Notes: generated by a model from the letters alone, not told the origin. DNA of 35,398 nt from Christensenellaceae bacterium (GCA_017523755.1 JAFWWA010000041.1:1-35398), one strand, 5' to 3'; numbered from the stretch's first letter, positions 16,836 through 25,436 are shown. A program made the numbers and translations.

Positions 16836-17225
16836 TTAAGCTTCAACGGTCGTGGAAGCAGCCACTTCCTTGAACTTAACTCCCTGAACAAAAATATTTA
16901 CAGCGGAAACCGCAAGGCCTGTCATTATATCAAGCGCCTTTGCGACATTCATCTGAATGTTCTTGCAGACCTCAGGAGCCTTTACACCGTAATCAAGGAC
17001 AACGAGAGCATCGACTGTAACTGCCGAGTCAGCAACTACGACCTTTACGCCCTTGGTGAAATTCTTCCTTCCGAGCATCTCAACGATACCGTCTTTGAAT
17101 CCGCCGGCCATCCCTGCCACACCTTCGACCTCGGTCACTGCTATTCCTGCTATCGTTGCAAGGACTTCATTAGCAAATGTTACCGTGCCCTGAACTTCCT
17201 TTACTTCATCCAGCATTTCACTCAT
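16836..17225 (-). CDS. Asp23/Gls24 family envelope stress response protein
   Basis: 129 residues, full-length Asp23/DUF322 domain: GTVTFANEVLATIAGIAVTEVEGVAGM, then VKVVVADSAVTVDALVVLDYG, ending with a hydrophobic-repeat segment. Asp23 is an abundant protein that lines the inner membrane through AmaP. GGAGG lies nine bases before the ATG and a good promoter is found at 17265-17293. It is the first gene of a long minus-strand unit and is followed by its own hairpin, consistent with high separate expression. Confidence 0.9.
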   Translation of the reverse strand: MSEMLDEVKEVQGTVTFANEVLATIAGIAVTEVEGVAGMAGGFKDGIVEMLGRKNFTKGVKVVVADSAVTVDALVVLDYGVKAPEVCKNIQMNVAKALDIMTGLAVSAVNIFVQGVKFKEVAASTTVEA

Positions 17226-17264
17226 TATGTTATTCCTCCAAACAGTTAGTTTTCTTTTTTCTAA

Positions 17265-17293
17265 ATAATACCATAAATACCCCGTTTTTACAA
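17265..17293 (-). promoter_or_regulatory. asp23 promoter (-35 TTGTAA, -10 TATTAT with TG extension)
   Basis: Minus-strand TTGTAA (17288-17293), 17-base spacer ending in TGG, and TATTAT (17265-17270). The TGn before the -10 adds strength. It diverges from the ygiQ promoter about 75 bases away. Confidence 0.65.
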
Positions 17294-17365
17294 TCAGATA
17301 CAGCGTTATTCATAAAAGATTGACAATTCATCGCCCGTCAGTATCCAAGCCCGGGACCGGTACCG

Positions 17366-17394
17366 TTCATAAGCTTTAGTTCATATGATATAAT
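17366..17394 (+). promoter_or_regulatory. Candidate ygiQ promoter
   Basis: Plus-strand TTCATA (4/6) at 17366-17371, 17-base spacer, perfect TATAAT at 17389-17394. Expected start near 17401, about 26 bases before the ATG. A TTGACA near 17320 has no matching -10. Confidence 0.5.
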
Positions 17395-17426
17395 CACAGT
17401 ATCAAATAACATTAAGGCCGGTGCCC

Positions 17427-19286
17427 ATGGAACAGATCAACGGATTTCTGCCAGTAACAAGAGAAGATATGGAAAAACGCGGCTGGGACCGCTGCGATTT
17501 CGTTTACATAATCGGAGACGCCTATGTAGACCATCCTTCATTCGGCCATGCGATAATAAGCAGAGTGCTCGAACGCTTCGGATACAGGGTCGGTATCATC
17601 CCTCAGCCTGACTGGAAGGATGATAATAGCATATCCGTCCTCGGCGAACCAAGGCTGGGGTTCCTTGTAATGAGCGGCAATATGGATTCCATGGTGAACC
17701 ATTATTCCGTTGCGAAAAAGAGAAGGTCATATGACGCCTTCACTCCGGGCGGCGCAACAGGCAAAAGGCCTGACTATGCCGCTGTGGTTTACTCGAATCT
17801 CATAAGAAGGACATATAAGAAGACGCCCATCATCATCGGCGGGATAGAGGCAAGCCTGAGAAGGCTCGCCCACTATGACTACTGGAGCAACAAGGTCAAA
17901 CGCTCCATCCTTCTTGATTCACAGGCGGATCTGATAATATACGGCATGGGCGAAAAAGCTATAGTCCAGGTCGCAGAGGCTCTTGAAAGCGGGCTCAGGC
18001 CCGAAGACCTTGTTTATATCCCCGGGACCGTATACAAGACTAAGCATCCTGAAAACGTATTTGATGCCGTCACCCTGCCGTCATATGACGAGATCGTATC
18101 GGACAAAAGGAAGTATGCCGAAAGCTTTTACGTACAGTATCAGAATACCGACCCTATAAACTCAAAGACTCTCATAGAGCCCTATCCGAACGGCGTCTAT
18201 GTCGTGCAGAACACTCCTCAGCAGCCTCTTACCACGGAGGAGATGGATCAGGTATACGATCTTCCCTATATGAGGACATATCATCCCATGTATGAAAAAC
18301 AGGGAGGGATCGACGCTATAAAGGAAGTCAAATTCAGTCTCGTCAGCAACCGCGGATGTTTCGGGAGCTGCAGCTTCTGTGCCCTTACTTTCCATCAGGG
18401 AAGGATAATGCAGCACCGGAGCCATGAGTCCATCATCAGGGAAGCCGAACTCATAATAAAGGATCCCGAATTCAAAGGATACATACACGACGTCGGAGGG
18501 CCGACTGCAAACTTCAGGTTCCCGGCATGCTCAAAGCAGCTTAAAGACGGGGCATGTAAAAACAGGCTGTGCCTGTTCCCGGAAAAATGCCCGAATCTTA
18601 ATGTGGATCATTCGGACTATCTTGAGCTTTTAAGAAAACTTAGAGCACTTCCCGGGGTCAAAAAGGTCTTCATCCGTTCAGGTATCAGATTCGATTATCT
18701 GATTTATGACAAAGACGATACCTTCATGAGGGAGCTGGTCCAGCATCACATAAGCGGCCAGCTCAAGGTCGCTCCGGAACACATCTGCGATCCGGTCCTT
18801 CTGATGATGGGCAAGCCTAAAAACAGCGTTTACAGGAGATTCACCGAAAAATACAATGAGCTCAACAGGGAATACGGAAAGAATCAGTATCTGGTCCCGT
18901 ATCTCATGTCATCCCATCCGGGTTCGACGCTCAAAGAAGCTGTCGGTCTGGCTGAATACCTGAGGGATACCGGCTATACGCCCGAACAGGTGCAGGATTT
19001 CTATCCCACCCCGTCGACCATATCGACCGCAATGTATTATACAGGTCTCGACCCCAGGACCATGCGGCCTGTATATGTTCCAAGGGATCCCCATATGAAA
19101 GCTATGCAGCGGGCACTTATCCAGTATAAGAATCCCAAAAACTACTCTCTTGTCCATGAAGCGCTTATAAAAGCCGGAAGAGAGGATCTGATAGGCGACG
19201 GTAAGCATTGTCTTATAAGGGAAAAAGACTCTTTCACAAAGCCTAAACAATCCGTAAATAAGGGAAAAAGAAAAAAACGTCCGTAA
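17427..19286 (+). CDS. YgiQ family radical SAM protein
   Basis: About 619 residues, as expected for the family. The N-terminal part is a cobalamin-binding-like region ([29 protein letters not shown]), as in B12-associated radical SAM proteins. The SAM [4Fe-4S] motif CFGSCSFC is at about residues 311-318, within [20 protein letters not shown]. Further conserved parts are GGPTANFR and LKVAPEH. The C-terminus is strongly basic (KGKRKKRP). The reaction of YgiQ proteins is not established. An AAGG nine bases before the ATG at 17427 favours it over the GTG at 17421. It is the only plus-strand gene in a long minus-strand stretch. Confidence 0.9.
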   Translation: MEQINGFLPVTREDMEKRGWDRCDFVYIIGDAYVDHPSFGHAIISRVLERFGYRVGIIPQPDWKDDNSISVLGEPRLGFLVMSGNMDSMVNHYSVAKKRRSYDAFTPGGATGKRPDYAAVVYSNLIRRTYKKTPIIIGGIEASLRRLAHYDYWSNKVKRSILLDSQADLIIYGMGEKAIVQVAEALESGLRPEDLVYIPGTVYKTKHPENVFDAVTLPSYDEIVSDKRKYAESFYVQYQNTDPINSKTLIEPYPNGVYVVQNTPQQPLTTEEMDQVYDLPYMRTYHPMYEKQGGIDAIKEVKFSLVSNRGCFGSCSFCALTFHQGRIMQHRSHESIIREAELIIKDPEFKGYIHDVGGPTANFRFPACSKQLKDGACKNRLCLFPEKCPNLNVDHSDYLELLRKLRALPGVKKVFIRSGIRFDYLIYDKDDTFMRELVQHHISGQLKVAPEHICDPVLLMMGKPKNSVYRRFTEKYNELNREYGKNQYLVPYLMSSHPGSTLKEAVGLAEYLRDTGYTPEQVQDFYPTPSTISTAMYYTGLDPRTMRPVYVPRDPHMKAMQRALIQYKNPKNYSLVHEALIKAGREDLIGDGKHCLIREKDSFTKPKQSVNKGKRKKRP

Positions 19287-19293
19287 AACGGAC
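19265..19293 (-). terminator. Terminator of the ccdA-tlpA unit
   Basis: Minus-strand GTCCGT-ttt-ACGGAC is followed by a long T-rich run (TTTTTTTCTTTTT). It lies about 80 bases past the tlpA stop and overlaps the 3' end of ygiQ on the opposite strand. Confidence 0.72.
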
Positions 19294-19301
19294 ATTATCA
19301 A

Positions 19302-19355
19302 GGCCACGTATCGGAGAAGCCGTCTGCTTCCTTACGGGGCCATTTTCATATCTTT
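19302..19355 (+). terminator. Putative ygiQ terminator
   Basis: A compound hairpin: outer arms 19302-19310 and 19333-19341 (8 of 9 pairs), inner GAAGC/GCTTC around five bases, followed on the plus strand by ATTTTCATATCTTT. The T-tract is imperfect. Confidence 0.45.
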
Positions 19356-19371
19356 GACCATAAACCAACAA

Positions 19372-19938
19372 TCATTCAATATCAAGATATCTTTTTATAT
19401 AGTTTCTGAACAATTCTTCGCTCATGGCACCGGTAGCGGAGCCTTTAAGCTCTCCTCCGCTCCCTATGAACAGGGTCGTCGGGATAGATGTGATCCTGTA
19501 TTTTACAGCCGCATCGAGCATATCATCAAGATACACAGGAATATCATATCCGTTTTCACCGAGGAACTTCTCCACATCCTTTTTCGTCTCTTCCACTCCA
19601 TCAGTAAGATCTACCGCCATGAAAACTATCCTGTCTTTCATCTCATCATATACTTTTTCCAGGTGGGGCATCTCCGACATGCATGGACCGCACCATGTCG
19701 CAAAGAAGTTGACGATCACCGGTCTGCCCCTCATATCCGAAAGGCTGACTTCATTCCCGTCAAGATCGTGTACGGTAAAGTCCTCCGCAAGATCCTCATC
19801 CTCATTTTTTACCGTATCATCACTGCCTGTGTCAGGAGCAGCCGGCACCACATCATCAGCAAGCGATGAATAAATGATAAATGCTGCCGCGATAAGTCCT
19901 GCCAGTACTATCAGTAATATAATAGCTTTTTTTGACAT
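19372..19938 (-). CDS. TlpA-like membrane-anchored thioredoxin-fold protein
   Basis: 188 residues. Residues 5-24 form an N-terminal signal anchor, followed by an acidic linker and a TlpA/ResA-type thioredoxin domain with WCGPC (Cys83, Cys86) in NFFATWCGPCMSEMPHLEKV and the cis-proline in SIPTTLFI. It faces outward and would reduce extracytoplasmic disulfides. It lies 18 bases after ccdA, whose product passes electrons from cytoplasmic thioredoxin to such proteins, so the two form a plausible redox pair. The client protein is unknown; no cytochrome c maturation genes are in view. Confidence 0.87.
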   Translation of the reverse strand: MSKKAIILLIVLAGLIAAAFIIYSSLADDVVPAAPDTGSDDTVKNEDEDLAEDFTVHDLDGNEVSLSDMRGRPVIVNFFATWCGPCMSEMPHLEKVYDEMKDRIVFMAVDLTDGVEETKKDVEKFLGENGYDIPVYLDDMLDAAVKYRITSIPTTLFIGSGGELKGSATGAMSEELFRNYIKRYLDIE

Positions 19939-19956
19939 ATTTACCCCTTTCTTATG

Positions 19957-20610
19957 TTAAAAGGTCAGCCCCGGAAGCTTCTGCATGATTCCAAAAGCCG
20001 TAAGTATCCCCAGAACTATAAGCAATACACCGCATATTTTGTTTATCGTTTCATATCTTTCTTTTATGAATCGGGAACCTTTTAAAACGGCGTCAAGGAA
20101 AAGCGCAGACAGTATGAACGGGATGCCGAGACCGAGCGAGTACACGAGAAGCAGAATAACGCCGTATAATACGCTTCCCCCAGCAGATGCGAGCATTATC
20201 GCAGAACCGAGGAAAACACCAACGCAGGGCGAAACTGCAAATGCATACACCACCCCGAACATAAATGCTGAAAATACCCCTGTTATCTCCTTCTCCGAAG
20301 AGAAACCCCGGTAAGGCATAAACCTGATACAACCCAGATATGAGAGGCCGAAAAGTATCATGACGGCCCCGCATATGATGTTCAGTACCGGTCTGTGATC
20401 ATATAAAAACGAACCGAGTGCTCCTGCCATCGCACCCATTACCGAGAATATGAGGCTGAATCCGATAACAAAAAAGACAGCATTGACCAGCGTATTTCTC
20501 CTCTTTCCGCTGTTGCCGGAAAAATATGAGATATAAACGGGAAGCATCGGAAGCATACATGGCGAAATGAACGAGATCATGCCCTCAAGAAAAGTAATCA
20601 ACAGCTGCAT
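19957..20610 (-). CDS. ccdA: CcdA family thiol-disulfide electron-transfer membrane protein
   Basis: 217 residues with about six membrane segments. The two redox cysteines lie in the repeated motif SPC-x-x-P/V: ISPCMLPMLPVY near the N-terminus and AVSPCVGVFLG in the middle, as in the DsbD transmembrane domain. The ATG at 20610 has GAGG eight bases upstream and gives a normal CcdA; a frame opening at 20682 adds 24 residues overlapping the hydF terminator. It sits 34 bases after that terminator, so it needs read-through or a very close promoter, which I could not define well. Confidence 0.88.
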   Translation of the reverse strand: MQLLITFLEGMISFISPCMLPMLPVYISYFSGNSGKRRNTLVNAVFFVIGFSLIFSVMGAMAGALGSFLYDHRPVLNIICGAVMILFGLSYLGCIRFMPYRGFSSEKEITGVFSAFMFGVVYAFAVSPCVGVFLGSAIMLASAGGSVLYGVILLLVYSLGLGIPFILSALFLDAVLKGSRFIKERYETINKICGVLLIVLGILTAFGIMQKLPGLTF

Positions 20611-20644
20611 ATCAGTTACCTCTGCTGTATATTCTATGGAAAAT

Positions 20645-20674
20645 AAAGAAAAAAGCAATCCGGCGGGATTGCTT
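20645..20674 (-). terminator. Terminator after hydF
   Basis: Minus-strand AAGCAATCC and GGATTGCTT (9 bp, 4-base loop CGCC) run into TTTTTTCTTTATTTT. It starts 18 bases past the hydF stop and separates the ABC-hydEF operon from ccdA-tlpA. Confidence 0.83.
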
Positions 20675-20691
20675 CTCCTCATTTATCAGGT

Positions 20692-21882
20692 TCATACTCT
20701 CAGCCCGAACGGTTCTAAACTCCTGCTTAATATACCGTGGACCTGTGCTATCAGCGCTCCGTAATTCACCAGGGGGATGCCCTGTTCCTCTGCTCTGTCC
20801 ATCCTGCTTTTCATTTCTTTCTCATTCAGCATGCATGCTCCGCAGTGGACTATGAGACTGAACCGGGAAAGATCATCCGGGAAATCCCCTCCGGAAGAAA
20901 ACTCATAAACCGGCTCTGCTCCGGTGTACTCTTCTATCCAGCCGGGTATTTTCACAGTTCCTATGTCCTTGCACTGCCTGTGATGCGTGCATCCCTCAGA
21001 GATGAGTAGCCTGTCACCGGTCTTGATGTTTTTAAGCGCCTTTGCGCCTTCGATGAGCCGGTTAAGGTCCCCTTTATATCTGGCAAACAGGATCGAGAAT
21101 GATGTCAGGAGCACATCGTCAGGCGTATCCTTTGAAACAGCCCCGAATGCCTGTGAATCCGTGATCACCATTTTCGGCTTGGTCGCGAGAACTGACAAAG
21201 TATCCTTAAGCTCCTCAGGCTGGCATACCATCATCTTTATATGATGATCAAGGAGCTCCCTTATAGTTAGAGTCTGCGGAAGGATCAGTCTTCCTTTCGG
21301 AGCGGATTCATCTATGGGGCATACCAGGATCACGATATCATCTTCATCAAGCAGGTCGGCTACTATAAAGCGCCTGATCTCTCTTCCTGTCTCAAGATTT
21401 CCTATCAGTTCCTTGAGTTCCTCGATCCCCTCTTTAGTGACCGCACTTACAGAGATCTCCAGTTTTTCTTTGTTTACTGCAGGCCTTGAGATATCCGCCT
21501 TGGAGAAAACGGTTATGAGAGGGATGCCTTTTTCCGTTATTATGTCACGGAATCTCATATCATGTTCCGAAACACCTGCTTCGGGATCTATGACCATGAC
21601 TGCGATATCGGTATATCTTAGCGCAGACCTTGCCCTCCTGACCCTGAGATCGCCAAGCGGGCCCTCATCGTCATATCCGGGTGTATCTGTCAGAACCACG
21701 GGTCCTAACGGAAGTATCTCCATGGATTTTCTCACAGGGTCTGTCGTCGTTCCCTTTATATCCGATACTATGCTTATCTCCTGCCCTGCTACAGCATTGA
21801 TGAGGCTCGATTTTCCGGCATTCCTTGCGCCGAAAAAAGTAACGTGTACTCTCTCCCCCGACGGTGTATTCATAAGGCTCAT
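20692..21882 (-). CDS. hydF: [FeFe]-hydrogenase H-cluster maturation GTPase HydF
   Basis: 396 residues. HydF is the scaffold on which HydE and HydG products are built into the 2Fe subcluster before delivery to HydA. An N-terminal TRAFAC GTPase domain carries GARNAGKSS (18-25), switch threonines in DIKGTTTDPV, DTPGYDDEG and FSKAD. The C-terminal cluster-binding motif is complete: C298-T-H300, 45 residues, H346-C347-x-x-C350, which separates it from Era or Der. The start ATG overlaps the hydE stop by four bases (ATGA). It is the last gene of the unit beginning with the ABC binding protein. HydG and hydrogenase itself are not in this window. Confidence 0.95.
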   Translation of the reverse strand: MSLMNTPSGERVHVTFFGARNAGKSSLINAVAGQEISIVSDIKGTTTDPVRKSMEILPLGPVVLTDTPGYDDEGPLGDLRVRRARSALRYTDIAVMVIDPEAGVSEHDMRFRDIITEKGIPLITVFSKADISRPAVNKEKLEISVSAVTKEGIEELKELIGNLETGREIRRFIVADLLDEDDIVILVCPIDESAPKGRLILPQTLTIRELLDHHIKMMVCQPEELKDTLSVLATKPKMVITDSQAFGAVSKDTPDDVLLTSFSILFARYKGDLNRLIEGAKALKNIKTGDRLLISEGCTHHRQCKDIGTVKIPGWIEEYTGAEPVYEFSSGGDFPDDLSRFSLIVHCGACMLNEKEMKSRMDRAEEQGIPLVNYGALIAQVHGILSRSLEPFGLRV

Positions 21883-22871
21883 TTCAGATCCTCTCTGCCT
21901 GTATCCATTATGAATCCGCTTTCCTCGCAGATCCTGTAGATATGCTCAGGCCCTTTGACGTTCCTGTTGTCCACAACCCTGAAGCTGTCTATATATGGAT
22001 CGGGTATGATGTCAAAGAATAGAACGTTAGCTCCGGCGTTTATGGCTGCAAGATTTCCTTCCGGATCCGACAGTCCCTTTCTAAGATCCTTCCCGGGCTG
22101 CTGTGCGGTTATGTCGACCTCAGGCATCAGGAGCCTTAACGCCGCTATCTCCTTATACAGCCTTAAAAGACTGCCCCTCTTGCCCTCCTCGGCAAGAGGA
22201 GTGTTTAAGGCAGGAAGATACGGGATCACAGGAGCCCAGCTTATATCAAGTTCTTTCATCAGCATGATATCGTTTGCCAGTTCCTCATCGGTCTGCCCCG
22301 GCCAGTCTATTATGTTTCCTGACGCGAGCTTCATTCCGGTATCCTTTATCGCATATATGGCATCCATCCTTTTCCTGAAATCAGTAGAGGGATTCAGCCT
22401 GTTGAAGCTCTCCGGATCGGACATCTCGAACTTCATCACGTATTCATCCGCGCCCGCATCCTTAAGTTCCTTGTACTGCGCCTTTGTAAACTCTCCAAGA
22501 GCAAGGCTTATCTGCATTCCTCTGCTCCCGAGAGCAGAAACTATCTTAACGATGTTATCGAAACCGTAGCCCATATCCTCACCGGATATAAGGAATATGC
22601 GGTTAAATCCTTTATCCAGTCCATCAAGAGCCAAAGCAATGACGTCATCAGGGCTTATCCTGTATCTTTTTATCGATCTGTTCATCGAGCGCATGCCGCA
22701 GTAAAGACAGTTGTTCTTGCAAATATTGCTGTAAGCGGCCATGGACTTGACTTTAAGCTTCTTTCCGAAAACGGCCTCTCTTTTTTTCCCTGCCTCGGGC
22801 ATGACCGTCTTTAAGAACTCGTCATCAGGCATCATGATGATATTCTTGACATCATTTATGGTTAGTGTCAT
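21879..22871 (-). CDS. hydE: [FeFe]-hydrogenase H-cluster radical SAM maturase HydE
   Basis: 330 residues. The SAM cluster motif CxxxCxxC is Cys51, Cys55, Cys58 in SNICKNNCLYCGMRS. Other HydE-like marks are RYRISPDDVI, ISGED, ISLALGE, AGADEYVMKFE, NIIDWPGQTDEELANDI and PYLPALNTPL. HydE processes the HydG iron synthon during H-cluster assembly. Relatives PylB and BioB share the fold; overlap with hydF supports HydE. Details such as ISGED instead of the usual LQSGED make this a somewhat divergent copy. It starts with an ATGA overlap at the end of the ABC ATPase gene. Confidence 0.87.
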   Translation of the reverse strand: MTLTINDVKNIIMMPDDEFLKTVMPEAGKKREAVFGKKLKVKSMAAYSNICKNNCLYCGMRSMNRSIKRYRISPDDVIALALDGLDKGFNRIFLISGEDMGYGFDNIVKIVSALGSRGMQISLALGEFTKAQYKELKDAGADEYVMKFEMSDPESFNRLNPSTDFRKRMDAIYAIKDTGMKLASGNIIDWPGQTDEELANDIMLMKELDISWAPVIPYLPALNTPLAEEGKRGSLLRLYKEIAALRLLMPEVDITAQQPGKDLRKGLSDPEGNLAAINAGANVLFFDIIPDPYIDSFRVVDNRNVKGPEHIYRICEESGFIMDTGREDLK

Positions 22872-23452
22872 CCTGCATCCTCCCCCAGACTCACAAGTCT
22901 GCCGTCCATGTATTCAGCCTCACCGAGATCGTGAGTCACACATATCACGGTCCTGTCTTTGGTATGCTTTTTCACATAATCCATCACGCTTTTTTTTAGC
23001 TCCGGATCGAGTCCCTTGAAAGGTTCATCAAGGATTAGAAGATCGGGTTCATATGAAACGGCTCTCGCTATCGCTACTCTTCTTTTCATCCCGCCGCTCA
23101 GATTCCTTACCGGTTCCTTTATATCATCACCCAGTCCGAGCTCATAAAGATGCGTCTCAAGTTCCTGCTTCCTCTTCCGTCCCGACACGAGCATAAGATT
23201 ACTTATGACTGAATGGTCCTCACACAGCCTGTCTTCCTGGAATACCATTGCAAGCCTGTCCGGTACGCCTTTTATATCACCGCTGTCCGGTCGCGTTATT
23301 CCCGCAAGGATATTCAGAAGCGTCGTTTTACCACAGCCTGACGGTCCGTTTATACATGTGACGGTCCCTGATTCTATCGTGAGATCGAAACCGTTGAAGA
23401 CCATCTTGTCATCAAAGCTTTTAACAAGCCCTTTTATAACTATATCCTTCAC
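22868..23452 (-). CDS. NitT/TauT-family ABC transporter ATP-binding protein
   Basis: 194 residues, shorter than the usual 240-260 for SsuB/TauB/ThiZ-type ATPases, yet all motifs are present: Walker A GPSGCGKTT, VFQEDRL, signature LSGGMKRR, Walker B LLILDEPFKGLDPE and the switch histidine in VTHDLGEAEY. The C-terminal extension seen in larger homologues is absent. It overlaps the permease by four bases upstream and hydE by four bases downstream, so all are probably co-translated. Substrate follows from the binding protein and is unknown. Confidence 0.9.
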   Translation of the reverse strand: MKDIVIKGLVKSFDDKMVFNGFDLTIESGTVTCINGPSGCGKTTLLNILAGITRPDSGDIKGVPDRLAMVFQEDRLCEDHSVISNLMLVSGRKRKQELETHLYELGLGDDIKEPVRNLSGGMKRRVAIARAVSYEPDLLILDEPFKGLDPELKKSVMDYVKKHTKDRTVICVTHDLGEAEYMDGRLVSLGEDAG

Positions 23453-24198
23453 AGCTTCTCCAGTCCCGAAAACAGCATCCTTAAGACAAATATGAACAGT
23501 TTCTCAAGCAGGACGCTTAAAACGATTATTATTATCGTCCACGAAAGAAGATCGGCATTCATGAAATAGATCTTTGCATCATACAGTTTCTCGCCGATCG
23601 ATCCGCCTACCACTCCTATGACCTCAGCTGCCACTCCCGCTTTCCAGGCCATACCCACAGCAGTACTGCTTGCTGAAAGAACATAGGGCTTTATGCCGGG
23701 AAGATATATGTACAAGAATCTCCTCAGCCAGCTCACCTTAAAGATATCAGCCATCTCAAGCATTTTTCCGTCTATGCTTTTTATACCCTGCAGTATATTC
23801 TGATATATCACCGGAAAAGCTATGAGAAACGCTATGAAAACAGTGAGCTGGTCAAAAGAGAACCATGTCAGGCACAGTATGATGAACGACGCGACAGGTA
23901 CCGATTTTACGGTCACTATATACGGCCATAAGAGAGTTTCAATCGCCTCATACCGGCCTGCAGCCACAGCAAGCAGAAAGCCTGACGCGAACGCGATCAG
24001 GAATCCGCACAGGATCCTTACGAGCGAATAGAAGACGGTACTGAAGAATCCCGGTTCTTTCCATATCGTAAGGAGCCTGCCTATCACCTTCACGGGAGAA
24101 GCAAGTAGCATGTCCATGCCAACGGCAATGGATGCCAGATGCCATATTATCAACGCCAGCAGTACAGCGCCTGTCTTCCTGACAAGCTTTTTATCCAT
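23449..24198 (-). CDS. NitT/TauT-family ABC transporter permease
   Basis: 249 residues with about six membrane segments and the binding-protein-dependent permease domain. The EAA loop, which contacts the ATPase, is MADIFKVSWLRRFLYIYLPGIKPYV. The N-terminus has the SsuC/TauC-like LASPVKVIGRLL. Its ATG directly abuts the stop of the binding-protein gene (no gap) and its 3' end overlaps the ATPase gene by four bases. It forms a homodimeric channel in the family. Confidence 0.9.
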   Translation of the reverse strand: MDKKLVRKTGAVLLALIIWHLASIAVGMDMLLASPVKVIGRLLTIWKEPGFFSTVFYSLVRILCGFLIAFASGFLLAVAAGRYEAIETLLWPYIVTVKSVPVASFIILCLTWFSFDQLTVFIAFLIAFPVIYQNILQGIKSIDGKMLEMADIFKVSWLRRFLYIYLPGIKPYVLSASSTAVGMAWKAGVAAEVIGVVGGSIGEKLYDAKIYFMNADLLSWTIIIIVLSVLLEKLFIFVLRMLFSGLEKL

Positions 24199-25284
24199 TT
24201 ATTTTACCCAGAAAAAATCATCTTCGGGCAGTTTCCCGCCTACAGCTTTGATGTTCTGCTCCGCCAGCACCTCGAAATATCCTTTTACCATCGTGACCAT
24301 CTCATCCCCTGTGATGCATACGATGTTGCAGAAAGGTATAGCTTTCTTGGCGACGGGAGCTTTTACTATGTCATACTTCTCGATAAGCTGGGCAGCATCG
24401 TCGACATTTGCATTTACATATTCTGTAGAAGCCCTGTATTCGTCTATGAATTTTGCGACCGCTTCGGGATTCTCCTCGGCAAAGGCCTTTCTTATGATAA
24501 GACCCGCGGTGACGAAAGCACTTCCGTTATCAAGAGCTTCCCATTCCTTTGTAAGGTCGAGGGCGACTCTCAGGTTTTCGATCTGTGTGGACGCTACGGT
24601 CACGAAAGGCTGGGGCAGCATCGCTATGAAGTTTCCTTCTCCAGACATTGCGGCGACTACTTCGGTAGGCTCGCTCTTCCACTCCACCGTCACGTCTTCC
24701 CCTATCTTGAGACCATGCTGCGAGAGAAGATAAGTAAGAGCATATTCGGGCGTTGAACCCTTCCCTGTCGCAAATATGGTCGTTCCTTTCAGGTCTTCTA
24801 TGCTGTTTATGCTTTCTCCGCCTTTTTCAACTATGTATATCACTCCGAGAGTGTTTACTGCCAGCATCTGTACCGCTCCTTCGGAATTGCTGTAAAGGAT
24901 GGCACCGAGATTGGCCGGAACAGCCAGTATGTCAAGCTCCCCCTTGAGCAGTTTCGGGGTCAGCTCATCCGCGGAACCTGCCATAGTGAATTCATATTTG
25001 TTTTCAGTAAGACTGTTCTCCGCATCGTCAAGAAGCTTTACCATACCCATCGAGGTGGGACCTTTCAGTCCCCCGAGCCTTATCGTTACGGACTGCTCTT
25101 CAGGCGTGCTCTCAGCTGAAGGTTCAGCGGCCTCTTCTGTTGCTTCTTCTTCATTTTCCTCTGCAGGCGCGGTAGCCTCTTCCTGAGTCTTTTCAGGCTC
25201 TTCGCTCTTTTGGGGGGCGGCACATCCTAAAAATGCAGACAATGCTACTACCACCAGCAATACCCATGCGATTCTTTTTCTCAT
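24199..25284 (-). CDS. NMT1/NitT-TauT-type ABC substrate-binding lipoprotein
   Basis: 361 residues from the ATG at 25284 (AAGGAG six bases upstream); a longer frame from 25350 is rejected because it lacks that site. Signal peptide residues 1-20 with lipobox AFLGC, lipidated Cys21. Residues 25-65 are an acidic Glu/Ala-rich tether. The type II binding fold follows: IRLGGLKGPTSMGMVKLL, LLKGELDILAVPANLGA, IEDLKGTTIFATGKGSTPEYAL. These match the NMT1-like group that binds taurine, nitrate, sulfonates or thiamin pyrimidines; residues do not single out one ligand. First gene of the operon that runs through hydE-hydF. Confidence 0.88.
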   Translation of the reverse strand: MRKRIAWVLLVVVALSAFLGCAAPQKSEEPEKTQEEATAPAEENEEEATEEAAEPSAESTPEEQSVTIRLGGLKGPTSMGMVKLLDDAENSLTENKYEFTMAGSADELTPKLLKGELDILAVPANLGAILYSNSEGAVQMLAVNTLGVIYIVEKGGESINSIEDLKGTTIFATGKGSTPEYALTYLLSQHGLKIGEDVTVEWKSEPTEVVAAMSGEGNFIAMLPQPFVTVASTQIENLRVALDLTKEWEALDNGSAFVTAGLIIRKAFAEENPEAVAKFIDEYRASTEYVNANVDDAAQLIEKYDIVKAPVAKKAIPFCNIVCITGDEMVTMVKGYFEVLAEQNIKAVGGKLPEDDFFWVK

Positions 25285-25312
25285 GATTAACTCCTTCTTT
25301 AAAACTATATTT

Positions 25313-25340
25313 ACAGGATACTGTCTTTTCACAGTCCTGT
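25313..25340 (-). promoter_or_regulatory. Leader hairpin of the ABC-hydEF operon
   Basis: ACAGGA/TCCTGT plus CTGT/ACAG form a 10-pair stem with a 2-base bulge and a 6-base loop. It lies between a candidate -10 box (25356-25361) and the ribosome site of the binding-protein gene. No T-run follows. It could be a DNA operator or an RNA control element. Confidence 0.45.
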
Positions 25341-25355
25341 TTTCATCCAACGCAT

Positions 25356-25361
25356 ATTATA
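25356..25361 (-). promoter_or_regulatory. -10 candidate for the ABC-hydEF operon
   Basis: Perfect TATAAT on the minus strand, 14 bases past the recO terminator T-run. No good -35 is seen at 16-18 bases upstream, where the terminator lies, so activation by a regulator or another start is possible. Confidence 0.35.
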
Positions 25362-25374
25362 TTGATTCATACAC

Positions 25375-25399
25375 AAAAAATGCGTTGCAATTGCAACGC
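25375..25399 (-). terminator. Terminator of the phoH-recO operon
   Basis: An 18-base palindrome GCGTTGCAATTGCAACGC is followed on the minus strand by ATTTTTTG. It lies 38 bases past the recO stop. Confidence 0.82.
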
Positions 25400-25436
25400 G
25401 CCAGCCGGTCGATAAATAAACCTTTTTGATCAGGTA

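Noticed and set aside
17320..17348. TTGACA near 17320 as ygiQ -35 box
   Set aside because: The matching -10 position reads ATCCAA; the TATAAT at 17389 has a better-spaced partner.
20692..21882. HydF as an extra Era/Der GTPase
   Set aside because: The C-terminal CxH...HCxxC cluster motif and overlap with hydE fit HydF only.
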